This document shows positions 44,963 through 54,414 of a stretch of DNA of 60,851 nucleotides, piece by piece. The stretch is from positions 1 through 60,851 of the forward strand of contig NZ_BLIV01000013.1 in assembly GCF_009811755.1 (NCBI RefSeq), read 5' to 3'. Both the position numbers and the translations under genes were made by a program. The stretch's first letter is position 1, and the number at the start of each line of letters is the position of its first letter. The notes under the pieces were generated by a model. That model saw nothing but the letters and a program-made list of their open reading frames with translations, did not search any database and was not told the origin of the DNA. The stretch comes from Roseobacter cerasinus. GTDB taxonomy: Bacteria > Pseudomonadota > Alphaproteobacteria > Rhodobacterales > Rhodobacteraceae.

Positions 44963-47209
44963 TCAGTTTTGGGTCAGGATGATCCGATCTGCGGCAAAGG
45001 CGCTGCGGCCTTGCAGATCACGGAGTCTGAGCCGGATCTCGGTTTCCTTCGGACCGGTCACAAGCTCTGTGCGGATGTACTGCGGCGCCTGTTCAGAGGC
45101 CGGGCCGATCTCCCAGGCCGCCCCGTCGCGCAGGGGGCGGTCATTCACCTCAAGGCTGAGCGTGGTTCCGGGGGCGGCCTCCGTGAACCGCATCTCGAAA
45201 CGGTAGCGGGTTCCGGGTGTGAGATTGCGCGCCACAAGATCCAGCGCGCCACCGCCGCGCGGGTCCCGGATGAACTCCTGCGCCTTGGCGCCGCGCGACT
45301 GCAACCGCTGCCCCGCAAAGCGCAGAAACTGCGGATCGTCAAACAGGCTCTCGATCTGCGTCACCACCCTGTTGTCGACCGCCTGCTCTGTAAAAGCGGC
45401 CACCGGGCTGTCGTCATACCCGCTCAGGGGCTGCGACCCGGGATCATAGCTTACCGTGAGCCTGTCCTCGGCCTGGACCGGCTCCGACAGGGACAGGCGC
45501 ACCCCGATGCCGGACCGGGCGACGCTGTCTATCGCGCGGGGTGTGCCGTTGACCCTCACGGTCCAATGGGCTGGATCATTCGGCGCCGCACCGCTTCGAC
45601 CCTCGCGAATGGGCCGGTCAAAGCGCAGATAAAGCGCGTCTCCCCGCGTGGCACTATAAGCCGTGGCCACCTGCGGCGCGCCCTCCGGATCGAAAGGCAC
45701 CCAGGCCGCCCGCATCAGCGCATGCGCGCCGCGCGAAAATCCGTTCACACTCCCGGGCTTATTGCGACGCTCGTTCAACCAGTAGCGGTCAATGTATCGC
45801 GCGACATCCTCTCCTGCCAGATAGCGAGCATCCCCGGTCAGAGCACGCACCAGGTAAAGCGAGGGCACCACAGAGGCCGCCACCCAGCGGTAGCTCGCCC
45901 CCCAGTTTGAGGCATCGCGGGACCCCTGTTTTGTATGTTGCTCCCCCCATTCGGCCATGCCGATATGATGATGGCCATAGGGATCGTGCCTGCGGCCTTG
46001 CCGGTCGGGGTTGGGGATGCGCTTGTAGACGTCCCGTTCTTCCACGGTGAAGACCTGACGCGCAAAGCCGGTCCGCCGGGCCTTGACGACAGCGGCAATC
46101 TCCTCGCTTTGCAGCATCGCGGCGGCGAAGGCCAGGGGCGCATCCATCCAGGCCTGACCACCACCCAGCCCCTCGAACCGGCCGCCCTCCTCGATGCGCC
46201 CATAGATGTCGAGCCCGAGGGCCACCAGCCGATAGGCGACCTGCTCTTTCTGATAAAGCGGGCGGAAGAGCCCGAGGAAGAGAAACGCTTCCTCCAGTTC
46301 CCGCGCGATATCGCGCCCGTAATTGGGCGCATAGACATTGCGCGCCGCGAGGTTATTCGTCGTATGAATATAGCGCACCCGCTCCACCGCTGCGAGCGCC
46401 TCCGTATAGCTGGGCATATGTTTCTGCTGTGGCGGAGCCCAGTTGGGCAGGCGTCGGACATCAATGTCATCGACGTGAAAGTCAGAGGTTTTGCGCGCCA
46501 CGGATTGCGACGGGCGCAGGCTGCCGTCGCGGGGCGGATCGCGCACCACAGTGAAAATCCCATAGCGCTGCACCACATCGCGGGGCCGCTCGAATGCGGC
46601 CGCAAGCCGGCTTTGGGCCACCACCAATGTGCCCTCGGTCACGGTCAGCGGCGCGGCACCGGGCAGCCCGGGGTCGAGATTAAGCGCCGCCTGGTAGCGG
46701 TCGGTTTCGCGGGACGTGTCATAACTGTCAAAGCCCTGTGCCCCTGCGCCTATACGGTTCTTGGCCGGGTCGCCGCCGACATAGTCGCGGTGTCCGGGGT
46801 TCAGCATCATCCCGTGCACAACACGATCCGTGACCAGCGCTCCATCCTTGTCCCGAAACCGCTGATCGGCGCGTCCGGCGGGCAGCTTTCCAATGATGGT
46901 GACAGGGCCCTTGATCCAGGGTGTTCCGTCAGCATAGGTGCCGACCTCGGTCTCCTCCTGCCAGAACAGCTGCATGCCATTGGACGACACCGCGCTGGTG
47001 GCCATCTCACTGGTATGGGACGCTGCGGTTGCGGCATGGATCCACCGGTCCGGCAGGCCATCACCGCGAAACGGGGCCGCAGCCGCCTGCGGGGCGCTCC
47101 GCTCTGCCGCGACCTGCCAGATCGGAGCCGTTTCCGCATGGGGCAGGCCTGCGCCCCCGCAGAGCGTGGCCAGCAGACTGAAGACCATCACAATATCATG
47201 TCGCCGCAT
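44963..47209 (-). CDS. Large secreted protein, possible polysaccharide-active enzyme
   Basis: 748 residues with a signal peptide (RRHDIVMVFSLLATL, cleavage near HAE). The region to about 510 is helix-rich with aromatic and His-rich blocks (DPYGHHHIGMAEWG, GGGQAWMDAPL, ASNWGASYRW), a look shared with alpha/alpha-toroid lyases, though I cannot name a family. Residues about 520-610 resemble a SwmB-type Ig-like repeat (TVRVNG … RLTVSYDPGSQPLSGYDDS). The last 130 residues look like a jelly-roll carbohydrate-binding domain. GGAGG lies seven bases before the ATG. Trimming or binding of the exported polymer is the best guess from place and fold. Confidence 0.65.
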   Translation of the reverse strand: MRRHDIVMVFSLLATLCGGAGLPHAETAPIWQVAAERSAPQAAAAPFRGDGLPDRWIHAATAASHTSEMATSAVSSNGMQLFWQEETEVGTYADGTPWIKGPVTIIGKLPAGRADQRFRDKDGALVTDRVVHGMMLNPGHRDYVGGDPAKNRIGAGAQGFDSYDTSRETDRYQAALNLDPGLPGAAPLTVTEGTLVVAQSRLAAAFERPRDVVQRYGIFTVVRDPPRDGSLRPSQSVARKTSDFHVDDIDVRRLPNWAPPQQKHMPSYTEALAAVERVRYIHTTNNLAARNVYAPNYGRDIARELEEAFLFLGLFRPLYQKEQVAYRLVALGLDIYGRIEEGGRFEGLGGGQAWMDAPLAFAAAMLQSEEIAAVVKARRTGFARQVFTVEERDVYKRIPNPDRQGRRHDPYGHHHIGMAEWGEQHTKQGSRDASNWGASYRWVAASVVPSLYLVRALTGDARYLAGEDVARYIDRYWLNERRNKPGSVNGFSRGAHALMRAAWVPFDPEGAPQVATAYSATRGDALYLRFDRPIREGRSGAAPNDPAHWTVRVNGTPRAIDSVARSGIGVRLSLSEPVQAEDRLTVSYDPGSQPLSGYDDSPVAAFTEQAVDNRVVTQIESLFDDPQFLRFAGQRLQSRGAKAQEFIRDPRGGGALDLVARNLTPGTRYRFEMRFTEAAPGTTLSLEVNDRPLRDGAAWEIGPASEQAPQYIRTELVTGPKETEIRLRLRDLQGRSAFAADRIILTQN

Positions 47210-47363
47210 GGCAAGCCTCCTGAGCAGACCGCCGCACGGGGATACCAGGGGCCGTCTGTTCATGGAAATCACAAAGGGCGGAGGCGATCCACCCCGAAGG
47301 CGAGCCCCGATCCGAAGCCAGAGTTCTATCGGCAGCGGACCGCGTAGCCTGCGGCGGATGCGC

Positions 47364-48113
47364 TCACAGACGCCCGCGCCTGTATTGAAACACCACCAGC
47401 GGCGCAGCCACGAGCGCAAAGAGCAGCCGGGCCCAGGCCCAGTGGTCCGTAGGGGGCGGCTTCCCGGCACCCTCTGCGGGATCATAGCCAAACCGCTCGA
47501 AGTCGTTTCGGTGCAGCCAGTGGATAAACCGCAGATCCTGACGCGACGGCACCGCATCGCGCCTGTCTGTCGAGGGCAGGGATTGCGGCATCTCACCCGG
47601 GGGGGATCCGTCGATTTGCGCCAGATAAGCGGCGACAGGGTCAAGCCCGTCCTCCAGCCGGAAGAGGTCGACACCGCTCTTTGGCATCAGGTCAGTCTGG
47701 GGGCGGATATGATTGTCATAAAGATGTGGCATAAGCTTCGACGCAATCCCCACAACCCGCAGCCATGTCGCAAAGGACATCCAGCCCAGGCGCCGTTCCA
47801 ACCATTTGAAATTCCGGTAGCTTTTCTGATAGCGAAACTCGCTCACAAGACGCGCAACCGGGTGCCGGATAACAGCAAAGATCTGGTCGGGGTCCTTTTC
47901 GAGCAAGGCCTCCGCCTCGGACCAGATCATATGCTGCGGCGAGCTCAGCGGGCGGTGGCGCCCCTCGCTCTTCTTCCAGGCTCTCAGCCATGCGCGATCC
48001 AGCAGCGTGACCTCATAGGACTGTTTGTCCAGGTAGTCCTCGACGCTTGACCCGCCTGCCTTGGGGCAATGCACGAAATAGACGGATGTCTCGCCGATCT
48101 TGATCAGGGGCAT
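47364..48113 (-). CDS. Sulfotransferase, family 2 type
   Basis: 249 residues. The 5'-phosphosulfate loop is HCPKAGGSSVEDY at about 14-26 and the 3'-phosphate loop VIRHPVARLVSEFRY at about 80-95, matching the carbohydrate sulfotransferase family 2 pattern. A hydrophobic segment near the C-terminus (WARLLFALVAAPLVVF) could anchor it to the membrane. It differs in type from the sulfotransferase at 40874, so the polymer may be sulfated at two positions. Confidence 0.85.
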   Translation of the reverse strand: MPLIKIGETSVYFVHCPKAGGSSVEDYLDKQSYEVTLLDRAWLRAWKKSEGRHRPLSSPQHMIWSEAEALLEKDPDQIFAVIRHPVARLVSEFRYQKSYRNFKWLERRLGWMSFATWLRVVGIASKLMPHLYDNHIRPQTDLMPKSGVDLFRLEDGLDPVAAYLAQIDGSPPGEMPQSLPSTDRRDAVPSRQDLRFIHWLHRNDFERFGYDPAEGAGKPPPTDHWAWARLLFALVAAPLVVFQYRRGRL

Positions 48114-48173
48114 GGCCTGTCCTCGCGGTTTCGAAGCGATGTGGCCGGGTTTTCAAGGATATGCCCTGCAGGG

Positions 48174-48944
48174 TCAATCGTCATGGCCGCGCCCCGTATG
48201 AAGAAAACGCACACTCTCGTCCAGACAGACCGCGGTGAGCCGGTCGGAGTAATAGGCCCCTGTGTCCACGCAGATGCGGGCAGGGGTGACGACAGGCTCG
48301 GGGCCGTTGTAATGGCCATGCACCACCCGCAGGCCCTTGAGCCCCCTGCCCCGCAAAAACGCCGTATTGCCCCAGAGCAGATCGCGGTCGCGCTGATCCG
48401 CAAGCGCCCGACGCGGATCGACGGCCGCATGCACAAACAGCACCTCCCCTGACTGCCAGAACCGCTCCGTCTCCTGCAGAAACGCCAGATGTGCGCCAAG
48501 TGCGGTCTGAAACGCCGGCGCAAGCCGTTCCGGGTCGCCGTCCGGATCCAACCCATAGCTCTTCAGGGTTCTAGCCCCGCCAAAATCAAGCCACCGGCGG
48601 CCCGCGACGGGGTCTTGCAAAAAATCAAGCAGGGCGGCTTCGTGGTTGCCCTTGAGGAAGATTGCGTCCTCCGCCCCGGCCTGTTGCAGCACCAGAAGCC
48701 GGTCCAGCACCGCGCGGGACTGCTCCCCCCGATCCACGTAGTCACCCAGAAAGACATATTTGACCGCACGCGCATCGGCCTGCCTGCGGCTGTCCTCAGT
48801 GATAAGGTCCAGTAATTCACCCAGCAGATCGGCCCGCCCGTGAATATCACCAATGGCATAGATGCGGTGATCCGGCTGCACCTGCGGCTGGGGGGGCGCG
48901 GTGCGCGATCCGGGTAAAAGATGCGTGAAGATTTTGCCGATCAT
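48174..48944 (-). CDS. PPP-type serine/threonine protein phosphatase
   Basis: 256 residues with the complete PPP metallophosphatase signature: YAIGDIHGRADLL, FLGDYVDRGEQS, FLKGNHEAALL, and later His residues in VHAAVD and VVHGHYN. Bacterial members can remove phosphate from Ser/Thr and in some cases Tyr. It sits among the exopolysaccharide genes, where it could counter a protein kinase such as the tyrosine-kinase-like protein at 51954; that link is inference. It is 60 bp downstream in coordinates of the sulfotransferase start and shares its strand. Confidence 0.88.
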   Translation of the reverse strand: MIGKIFTHLLPGSRTAPPQPQVQPDHRIYAIGDIHGRADLLGELLDLITEDSRRQADARAVKYVFLGDYVDRGEQSRAVLDRLLVLQQAGAEDAIFLKGNHEAALLDFLQDPVAGRRWLDFGGARTLKSYGLDPDGDPERLAPAFQTALGAHLAFLQETERFWQSGEVLFVHAAVDPRRALADQRDRDLLWGNTAFLRGRGLKGLRVVHGHYNGPEPVVTPARICVDTGAYYSDRLTAVCLDESVRFLHTGRGHDD

Positions 48945-49130
48945 CCAGATGCACCCTTTCTTCTTCGCCCGACACGCCACAGATGTGACACGGGACCATA
49001 GGCGCCCCGCAGGAGGGTGGATACCGCTATCGGAGAATTCTGCAAGGCTCAGCCGGCGCGCTGCGGAGTGGACGACGCGGCGGCGGTGACCTACGCTTAT
49101 CTCCCGAGAGCGACACCGGGGAGAGGTGCG

Positions 49131-50822
49131 ATGATGAAACAGCTTTTCGCCTTGGCAATTTGTATATTCTGCTGGTCCGGATTGCCTTTGGGCGCCGAAG
49201 GCACGCGCGCCTCGCAAACGCAACCGGCCGTCAATGAAGGCCAATCGCCCCTGCCTCTCTCCCGTGCCGCGCCAGAGCCAGCCGTGCCCGACGCGCACAG
49301 GCTGCCGATCAGGTCAAAAAATCTTGCCTGGAACCCGCAGATACGACGGTTTGTCGTCCCGATCAATTTGCCGACAGGCGTACCAACGCCCCCCTTGCCT
49401 TTTGCTGATGACGCCCGGCCCGACCAGCGGGCGGCCCAGGCCAATCTCGCCCGGCTCATCAACGCGGGCCAGGCCGCAGGCTTTGCCGGCCTGATCTACG
49501 ACAACCGCGATGCGGGGCACTCGGATCTGGGCCATGCCCGCTATCCAGGGCTCGTCGTTACCCGCTATGGCCCGGCGCTGCAGGATCGGCGTCTGCACTA
49601 CGGGCTGGCGGAGGATCTTCTCTTTGACGGGATTGTTATCGGAAATTCCTCCACCGCGTTCAAAAGCGGGCGCGCGCCGCGCAGCCTGCCGCGCGCTGCC
49701 ATGACCAGCGGGGTGGGTCCCACTTTTGCCTATCAGAACTACCGGCTGAACCACTTTTACGTCTATCCTGAGCACCGCGACCATGATGCGGTGGATCTCT
49801 TTCCGGCAAACTGGCCCTACATGATCATCAGCCAGGGGTCGTCTTATCGCGACCGGCCCTTCGTAGCGGCTGCGGTTTGGGCCTTGGCGGCCATGCGCCC
49901 CGACACCCGCGCGATGCTGCAGCGCGAAGACTTGGTGGCGCCGACGCTGCAAATGATCCTGCGGCGCAGCCAGGCCCATGTGCGCAACCGCGCCACCTAT
50001 CTCACCGGCGCGGCCCACCCCACCGTTTTCCAGCAAAGCGCGCTGCGGCTCGACCGGGTGGTGGCGCTGGCGCAAAGCCTCACGCCAGACACCGTGCCGC
50101 CCGTTCCCATGCTGCAGGTGCTCTCGGAAACATTCGCCCCGCGCGCCGGGCTGATCGGGCGCAGCGAGCGGCTTTTTGACACCCCGGGGGCCATAGCCCG
50201 GATCTGGCGCGGCCCGGAGTGGGAGAAGGAGATGATCCTCGCCACCGACACGCGCGGGCCTGCGCGGGCGGCAGATGCCAAGCTGCACTGGGTGCTGTTG
50301 CGGGGGGACCCGTCGCGCGTGCGGATCGAACCACTTGATGAGAGCGGTACCCGCGCCCGGCTGACGATCAACTGGCACGATCGCCGCCCCATAGCCCCCC
50401 GCGCAGAGCGGCTGAGCGACCGGGTGGATATCGCGGTGATCCTGACCCAGGGCGGGGTCGAAAGCGCGCCGGCCATCCTCTCCATCAGCTTCCCGACCCA
50501 TCAACAGCGAGACTACGCAGCCCCCGACCGCCCCGGCGCGCCACCCCGCCTTGTATCCGTCGATTACGATGCGATCGCCGCCGGGCGCACATATGACCCG
50601 GGCCTGCACTGGAGCGCCCCCTGGCGAGACACGCCGATCTACGAAGAGGACCGGCTGACCGGCTGGACCCGGACCTTCAGCGATGACCGCCCGAATCAGC
50701 GCTTTCTGGCTGACGGGCGTTTTGCAAATGGGCGCGAAGCTGCCTACACGCTAAAGGGGAAAGAAAAGGGCTCGCCCTTTCTCGAAGTTGCGGAAATAAC
50801 CTTAATCGATGAACAAAACTGA
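49131..50822 (+). CDS. Large secreted protein of unknown function
   Basis: 563 residues with a signal peptide (MKQLFALAICIFCWSGLPLGAEG). The region about 90-300 contains well-formed blocks (AGLIYDNRDAGHSDL, IVIGNSSTAF, FYVYPEHRDHDAVDLFPANWPYMIISQGSS) that I associate with a conserved hypothetical family of secreted proteins; no enzyme class is known to me. The C-terminal part looks beta-rich (INWHDRRPI). ATG at 49131 or 49134, with AGAGG just upstream. It diverges from the phosphatase gene and precedes the VPLPA-CTERM gene. It lacks a sorting signal itself. Confidence 0.65.
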   Translation: MMKQLFALAICIFCWSGLPLGAEGTRASQTQPAVNEGQSPLPLSRAAPEPAVPDAHRLPIRSKNLAWNPQIRRFVVPINLPTGVPTPPLPFADDARPDQRAAQANLARLINAGQAAGFAGLIYDNRDAGHSDLGHARYPGLVVTRYGPALQDRRLHYGLAEDLLFDGIVIGNSSTAFKSGRAPRSLPRAAMTSGVGPTFAYQNYRLNHFYVYPEHRDHDAVDLFPANWPYMIISQGSSYRDRPFVAAAVWALAAMRPDTRAMLQREDLVAPTLQMILRRSQAHVRNRATYLTGAAHPTVFQQSALRLDRVVALAQSLTPDTVPPVPMLQVLSETFAPRAGLIGRSERLFDTPGAIARIWRGPEWEKEMILATDTRGPARAADAKLHWVLLRGDPSRVRIEPLDESGTRARLTINWHDRRPIAPRAERLSDRVDIAVILTQGGVESAPAILSISFPTHQQRDYAAPDRPGAPPRLVSVDYDAIAAGRTYDPGLHWSAPWRDTPIYEEDRLTGWTRTFSDDRPNQRFLADGRFANGREAAYTLKGKEKGSPFLEVAEITLIDEQN

Positions 50823-51081
50823 TTCGCAGCTGCGATGATCACGATCTGTATCGGAGCCGATTTCCCCAAAAAATCAGGGCAAGATCGTTGAAAATTCGAC
50901 AAATCTGCCTCTGACGGGCGATTGATGAAGTTATTTTAGCGCAAGATTTCGCTTTTACTCTTCTGTGCACAGGCCAGAGGTGATAAAACTTCTCCGAGGG
51001 TTGTCTCTTTATTGTATTCGAATTTTAACGTTCGAGGCTGTAAAGGGGCGGAGAATAGTAGTGTAACTTTGGAGTTATAAG

Positions 51082-51768
51082 ATGTCGGTTTCGTTTAAAT
51101 CCTTTTGTCTTGCGGCAGGTGTAACCGCTGCAAGCACCATGGGCGCCTCTGCTGCGCTCCTCGATTTTACTGCAGGTCCTGATGCAACAGGCCAATTCAG
51201 TGATGGCGATGGTGGCTTCATCACTTGGGAAGTGACTGCAACTGGTGGCACGTTGAACACAAACACGCCCATCGACGCAGAACTGCCCCTTCCAGCGCCG
51301 GGCGGCGTGCTGGCACTTGAAAACGACGGTGTCGGCGTCGATGACGACGAAGCAACGGCCCAGGATGATCAGACTCTGATCGTCACGTTCAGCGAGGCTA
51401 TTCTGCTGACAGGTCTGCACTTCCTTGATCTGTTCATCGGCCCACAAGGCGGAACAGAGTCGGTTTCCGTCTTCGCAAATGGCGGTATCAACCTGACAGC
51501 TGGCGATCCCGTCGAAGCCAGCGACGATATTGGTGTAGCACCCGACAATGGGTATGCATTCCGCAGCTTCTCGGACATCGAGATCACGTCTTTGACGTTC
51601 ATCCCTGGCGATGCAACCGATGACACAACTGGCGACTTCGCACTTGCTGCCATCGAATATGAACTGGTTGACGATCAAATGGATCCAGTTCCGCTTCCTG
51701 CTGGTGGTTTCTTGCTGCTGGGTGCCCTGGGTGCTCTGAGCGTCGCACGTCGTCGCAAGAAAGCCTGA
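51082..51768 (+). CDS. VPLPA-CTERM sorted surface protein
   Basis: 228 residues. A signal peptide (SFCLAAGVTAASTMGASA) leads an acidic, beta-rich body low in Lys/Arg. The C-terminus is a full sorting signal: VPLPAGG at 203-209, a hydrophobic helix (FLLLGALGALSV), then ARRRKKA. This is the recognised target of class D exosortases, and one is encoded at 839-2440 on the same circle. The body has no known domain. The ATG has GGAG eight bases upstream and a 259-bp AT-rich leader; a strong terminator follows, so it is a single-gene transcript, consistent with high expression. Confidence 0.92.
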   Translation: MSVSFKSFCLAAGVTAASTMGASAALLDFTAGPDATGQFSDGDGGFITWEVTATGGTLNTNTPIDAELPLPAPGGVLALENDGVGVDDDEATAQDDQTLIVTFSEAILLTGLHFLDLFIGPQGGTESVSVFANGGINLTAGDPVEASDDIGVAPDNGYAFRSFSDIEITSLTFIPGDATDDTTGDFALAAIEYELVDDQMDPVPLPAGGFLLLGALGALSVARRRKKA

Positions 51769-51794
51769 TCCAAAGCGATCATATGCTAGTTTTG

Positions 51795-51824
51795 AAAAGG
51801 CCTGCCTTGTGCAGGCCTTTTTTT
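51795..51824 (+). terminator. Rho-independent terminator of the VPLPA-CTERM gene
   Basis: AAGGCCTGC and GCAGGCCTT form a perfect 9-bp stem around CTTGT, followed by a run of T. It begins 27 bases after the stop codon. The stem's A-run before it makes it work in both directions, so it may also serve the minus-strand kinase gene. Confidence 0.9.
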
Positions 51825-51953
51825 GTGGGCAAGGCCTCTTCCCAGAGTTCAAACAGGAGAAATACATAAAAAAGCACTGCCGCGACGACGACAGTGCCCT
51901 CAGCGTGGTGTTGCAGTCCGTAACAGAACGGCAAGACAACCCGAAGTCAGGCC

Positions 51954-52784
51954 TTACGAATAATAATCGTAGCCGTATTCCTTGCCCATATAGCGACATT
52001 TGTTCAGCACCACCCCCAGAACATTGGTCCGTTCCGAGATATCACGCTCACAATTGTCCACCTCACTGATCGAGGTGCTCTCGGCAGCCGCCACAAGCAG
52101 CGCACAATCGACAGTGTCGGCAAAGCCGACCATATCGTCACTCACGAGTGTGGGAGGCATGTCGAAAATCATGATCGTCGGTTGATACACCCGTTCAACC
52201 TCATCAAGTGCAGTGCGCATCGTATCGCTCTGCAACAGCTCCGACGGATGCCGGGCGGATCCGTGATTGGCGCCCACGAGAATATTTTCCGAAATGCGCA
52301 CCAGATGCTCCTCGATCGGAGCACGCCCTTCAAGCGCATTGGCAAACTGGCTGGTGCCGCGTGGCATGCCCAGAGTGGCAGCCACATTGGGACGCCGCAG
52401 ATCCATTTCGATCACGGCAACCCGCTGTTCGGGCTGGCGCGCAATGCTGAAAGCAAGCGACAGGCTCAGCGTGGTCTTGCCACAGGCGGCATTGGGCGAG
52501 GTGACAGCCAGCCGGTTCCAGCCGTTGTCACGCATCATCTGCAACACTTTGGTGCGCAACATATCGATGGGCGTCGACAATTGATTGCGCTCATATGCCG
52601 GAATGCGATTTGCCGCCAGAAGCTGCGGATCAGGCTCAAAGACCTTGATGGCCTTCCAGGCTTCCACAAGATTGGCGCTGCCCTTGATCGGAGTGGCAGG
52701 TCTGGCATTGGCCTTGTCGGCCGGTTTCGCGACGGTCCCGCGTTTCGCGCGCGCGCGCTCAAGAGCAACCTGGATACGTTCCAT
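51954..52784 (-). CDS. BY-kinase-like tyrosine kinase domain (CpsD/CapB type)
   Basis: 276 residues, the cytoplasmic half of a split bacterial tyrosine kinase. The P-loop is in AVTSPNAACGKTTLSLSLA, Walker A' in VIEMDLRRPNV and Walker B in IMIFDMPPTL. The C-terminus carries a five-Tyr cluster (YMGKEYGYDYYS) expected to be autophosphorylated. Its activator would be the GumC-like protein encoded just downstream in coordinates. Together they control chain length and export. The first P-loop positions (PNAAC) differ from the usual P-G-x-G-K, so activity deserves a check. Confidence 0.85.
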   Translation of the reverse strand: MERIQVALERARAKRGTVAKPADKANARPATPIKGSANLVEAWKAIKVFEPDPQLLAANRIPAYERNQLSTPIDMLRTKVLQMMRDNGWNRLAVTSPNAACGKTTLSLSLAFSIARQPEQRVAVIEMDLRRPNVAATLGMPRGTSQFANALEGRAPIEEHLVRISENILVGANHGSARHPSELLQSDTMRTALDEVERVYQPTIMIFDMPPTLVSDDMVGFADTVDCALLVAAAESTSISEVDNCERDISERTNVLGVVLNKCRYMGKEYGYDYYS

Positions 52785-52857
52785 ATCTTCTACATCTCAC
52801 CTTTCACATCGCCCAATCAAGCCGCGCACAAACGCGACCTGGCACATCAAAGACACA

Positions 52858-54411
52858 TCACCCGCCGCTCAGAAGGCGCGTCACATTTGACAACCCGGTC
52901 TGGTCCAGCACCTGTTCAATCAGCAAATCGAGCGGCAGATAATATGTATGCAGCGCCCAGATCGTCGCCGGGGCCGCGATCACTGCGATAAAGACACCAC
53001 AAAAGATAATGCCATCGTGAATCCGCCGCTGCCGGTTGGTCCGAATGTAAGGCAAGGTCGCAATGGGCGTGATATTGAGCTTGTTCTGGATATCGACAGG
53101 GCGGCGGACAGATGAATTGAGCAGCTCCATCAGCACGATCAGGCCGAGCCCCAGCACAAAGCCCATACCCACGCTGCCGCCAGCAATCAGGGGCCGGTTG
53201 GGGCTGGTCGGTGCATTCGGAACCACAGCCTGCTCAACCAGCTGGAGCCGCTGGCCCTTGGCCAGAACTTCAATCCGCTCACCCATCTCGGCAGTGGCCA
53301 ACCGTTCAGACGCCGATTGATACTGTCTTTGGACATTGCGAAACGCGCGCTCCAGCTCGCTGAGCCGGATCGAGTTTTCGGGTGTGGCATCAATGGTATC
53401 CTGCAACCGGGCAATCTCGGTTGCGATTTCTTCTTTCTGACGGGTGAATTCCGTAAGCTGCTGGTCGATATCGCCAAGCTGGAGTTCGAACAGCGCCCGC
53501 CCGGCATCTTCTTCACCCTCAACCGCTGACTGCGACGCCACAACGCCCTCCAGGGCAGAAATGCGGGTCTGCAGAACGCGAATGCGCGGGTTTTGCGGCG
53601 AATAGACCAGCAAGGCGTTGTCCAGCTCTTTCTGCAAGTTTTGCAGCTGCCGCTGTTCAGGCGAAAGATTTGCAGAATCCGTATCGACACGGCCTGTCCG
53701 TTCGAACAAATCTACGAGGTTGGCACGCCGCTCAACCAGCGCCGTTTCCTCCCGCTCGATCTGCACCAGTCGCTGTTGCAGCGATGTCTGCTGCCCGCGG
53801 CGGAACTCCATACTGTCGGGCAGCGCATTCTGGTGCTGCAGGCGGAATTCCAGGATGTTGCTACTTTGCGCATCGATCTCGGCGCTCAGCCGGGCGACCT
53901 CCTGCTCGAAGAACTCCAGCGTCTGGGTGGCACTACCTGTGCGCAGCTCCACGTTCTGAGCCAGGAGCCGCGTCACCAACTCATTTGCGACAGCAGCCGT
54001 GGTTGTGGCATCCCGCCCGCGGAAGCCGACCGTAACAGTCGCCGCACCGCGCCCGCGCGGTTGTGCGATTGTGATCCGCTGGCGCATGTCGCTGATGATG
54101 AAATTCGGGTCAAGTTCGCTGCGGTTGGGGTAGATCTGCATCTTGTCCGCCATTTCGAGAACCGCAGCGCGGCTGGTCAGCTCCTGCTGGATGATCTGAA
54201 CCTGCTCGCCGACACCGGTCTGCACCGTGGAAGAGGCCAGATCTTGCGGGATCTGCGCCCGCTCGACCCGCAAGATGGCGGCGGCCTCGTATTCCGCAGG
54301 CAGCATGGTGGCAACCGTGACCCCCACAGTGGAGACGAGCCCCGCAACCACCAGGAAATAGTGAAACCGGCGGAAGAAGATCGACAGGTAGAATTTCGGG
54401 CTGAACGTCAT
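52858..54411 (-). CDS. GumC/Wzz-type chain-length determinant
   Basis: 517 residues with two membrane helices, near 15-37 and 465-490, and a long periplasmic coiled-coil region between (about 160-400, rich in Glu/Gln/Leu). The Wzz domain is at the N-terminus. A Pro-rich segment (VPNAPTSPNRP) precedes the second helix, as in polysaccharide co-polymerases. It controls polymer length and activates the partner kinase at 51954, which lies 73 bp further on. It begins three bases after the ATPase gene ends. Confidence 0.88.
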   Translation of the reverse strand: MTFSPKFYLSIFFRRFHYFLVVAGLVSTVGVTVATMLPAEYEAAAILRVERAQIPQDLASSTVQTGVGEQVQIIQQELTSRAAVLEMADKMQIYPNRSELDPNFIISDMRQRITIAQPRGRGAATVTVGFRGRDATTTAAVANELVTRLLAQNVELRTGSATQTLEFFEQEVARLSAEIDAQSSNILEFRLQHQNALPDSMEFRRGQQTSLQQRLVQIEREETALVERRANLVDLFERTGRVDTDSANLSPEQRQLQNLQKELDNALLVYSPQNPRIRVLQTRISALEGVVASQSAVEGEEDAGRALFELQLGDIDQQLTEFTRQKEEIATEIARLQDTIDATPENSIRLSELERAFRNVQRQYQSASERLATAEMGERIEVLAKGQRLQLVEQAVVPNAPTSPNRPLIAGGSVGMGFVLGLGLIVLMELLNSSVRRPVDIQNKLNITPIATLPYIRTNRQRRIHDGIIFCGVFIAVIAAPATIWALHTYYLPLDLLIEQVLDQTGLSNVTRLLSGG

Positions 54412-54414
54412 AAC

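Noticed and set aside
49314-50609. 431-residue minus-strand open frame
   Set aside because: It is antisense to a secreted protein gene that has a signal peptide and ribosome site; the composition is that of a mirror frame.
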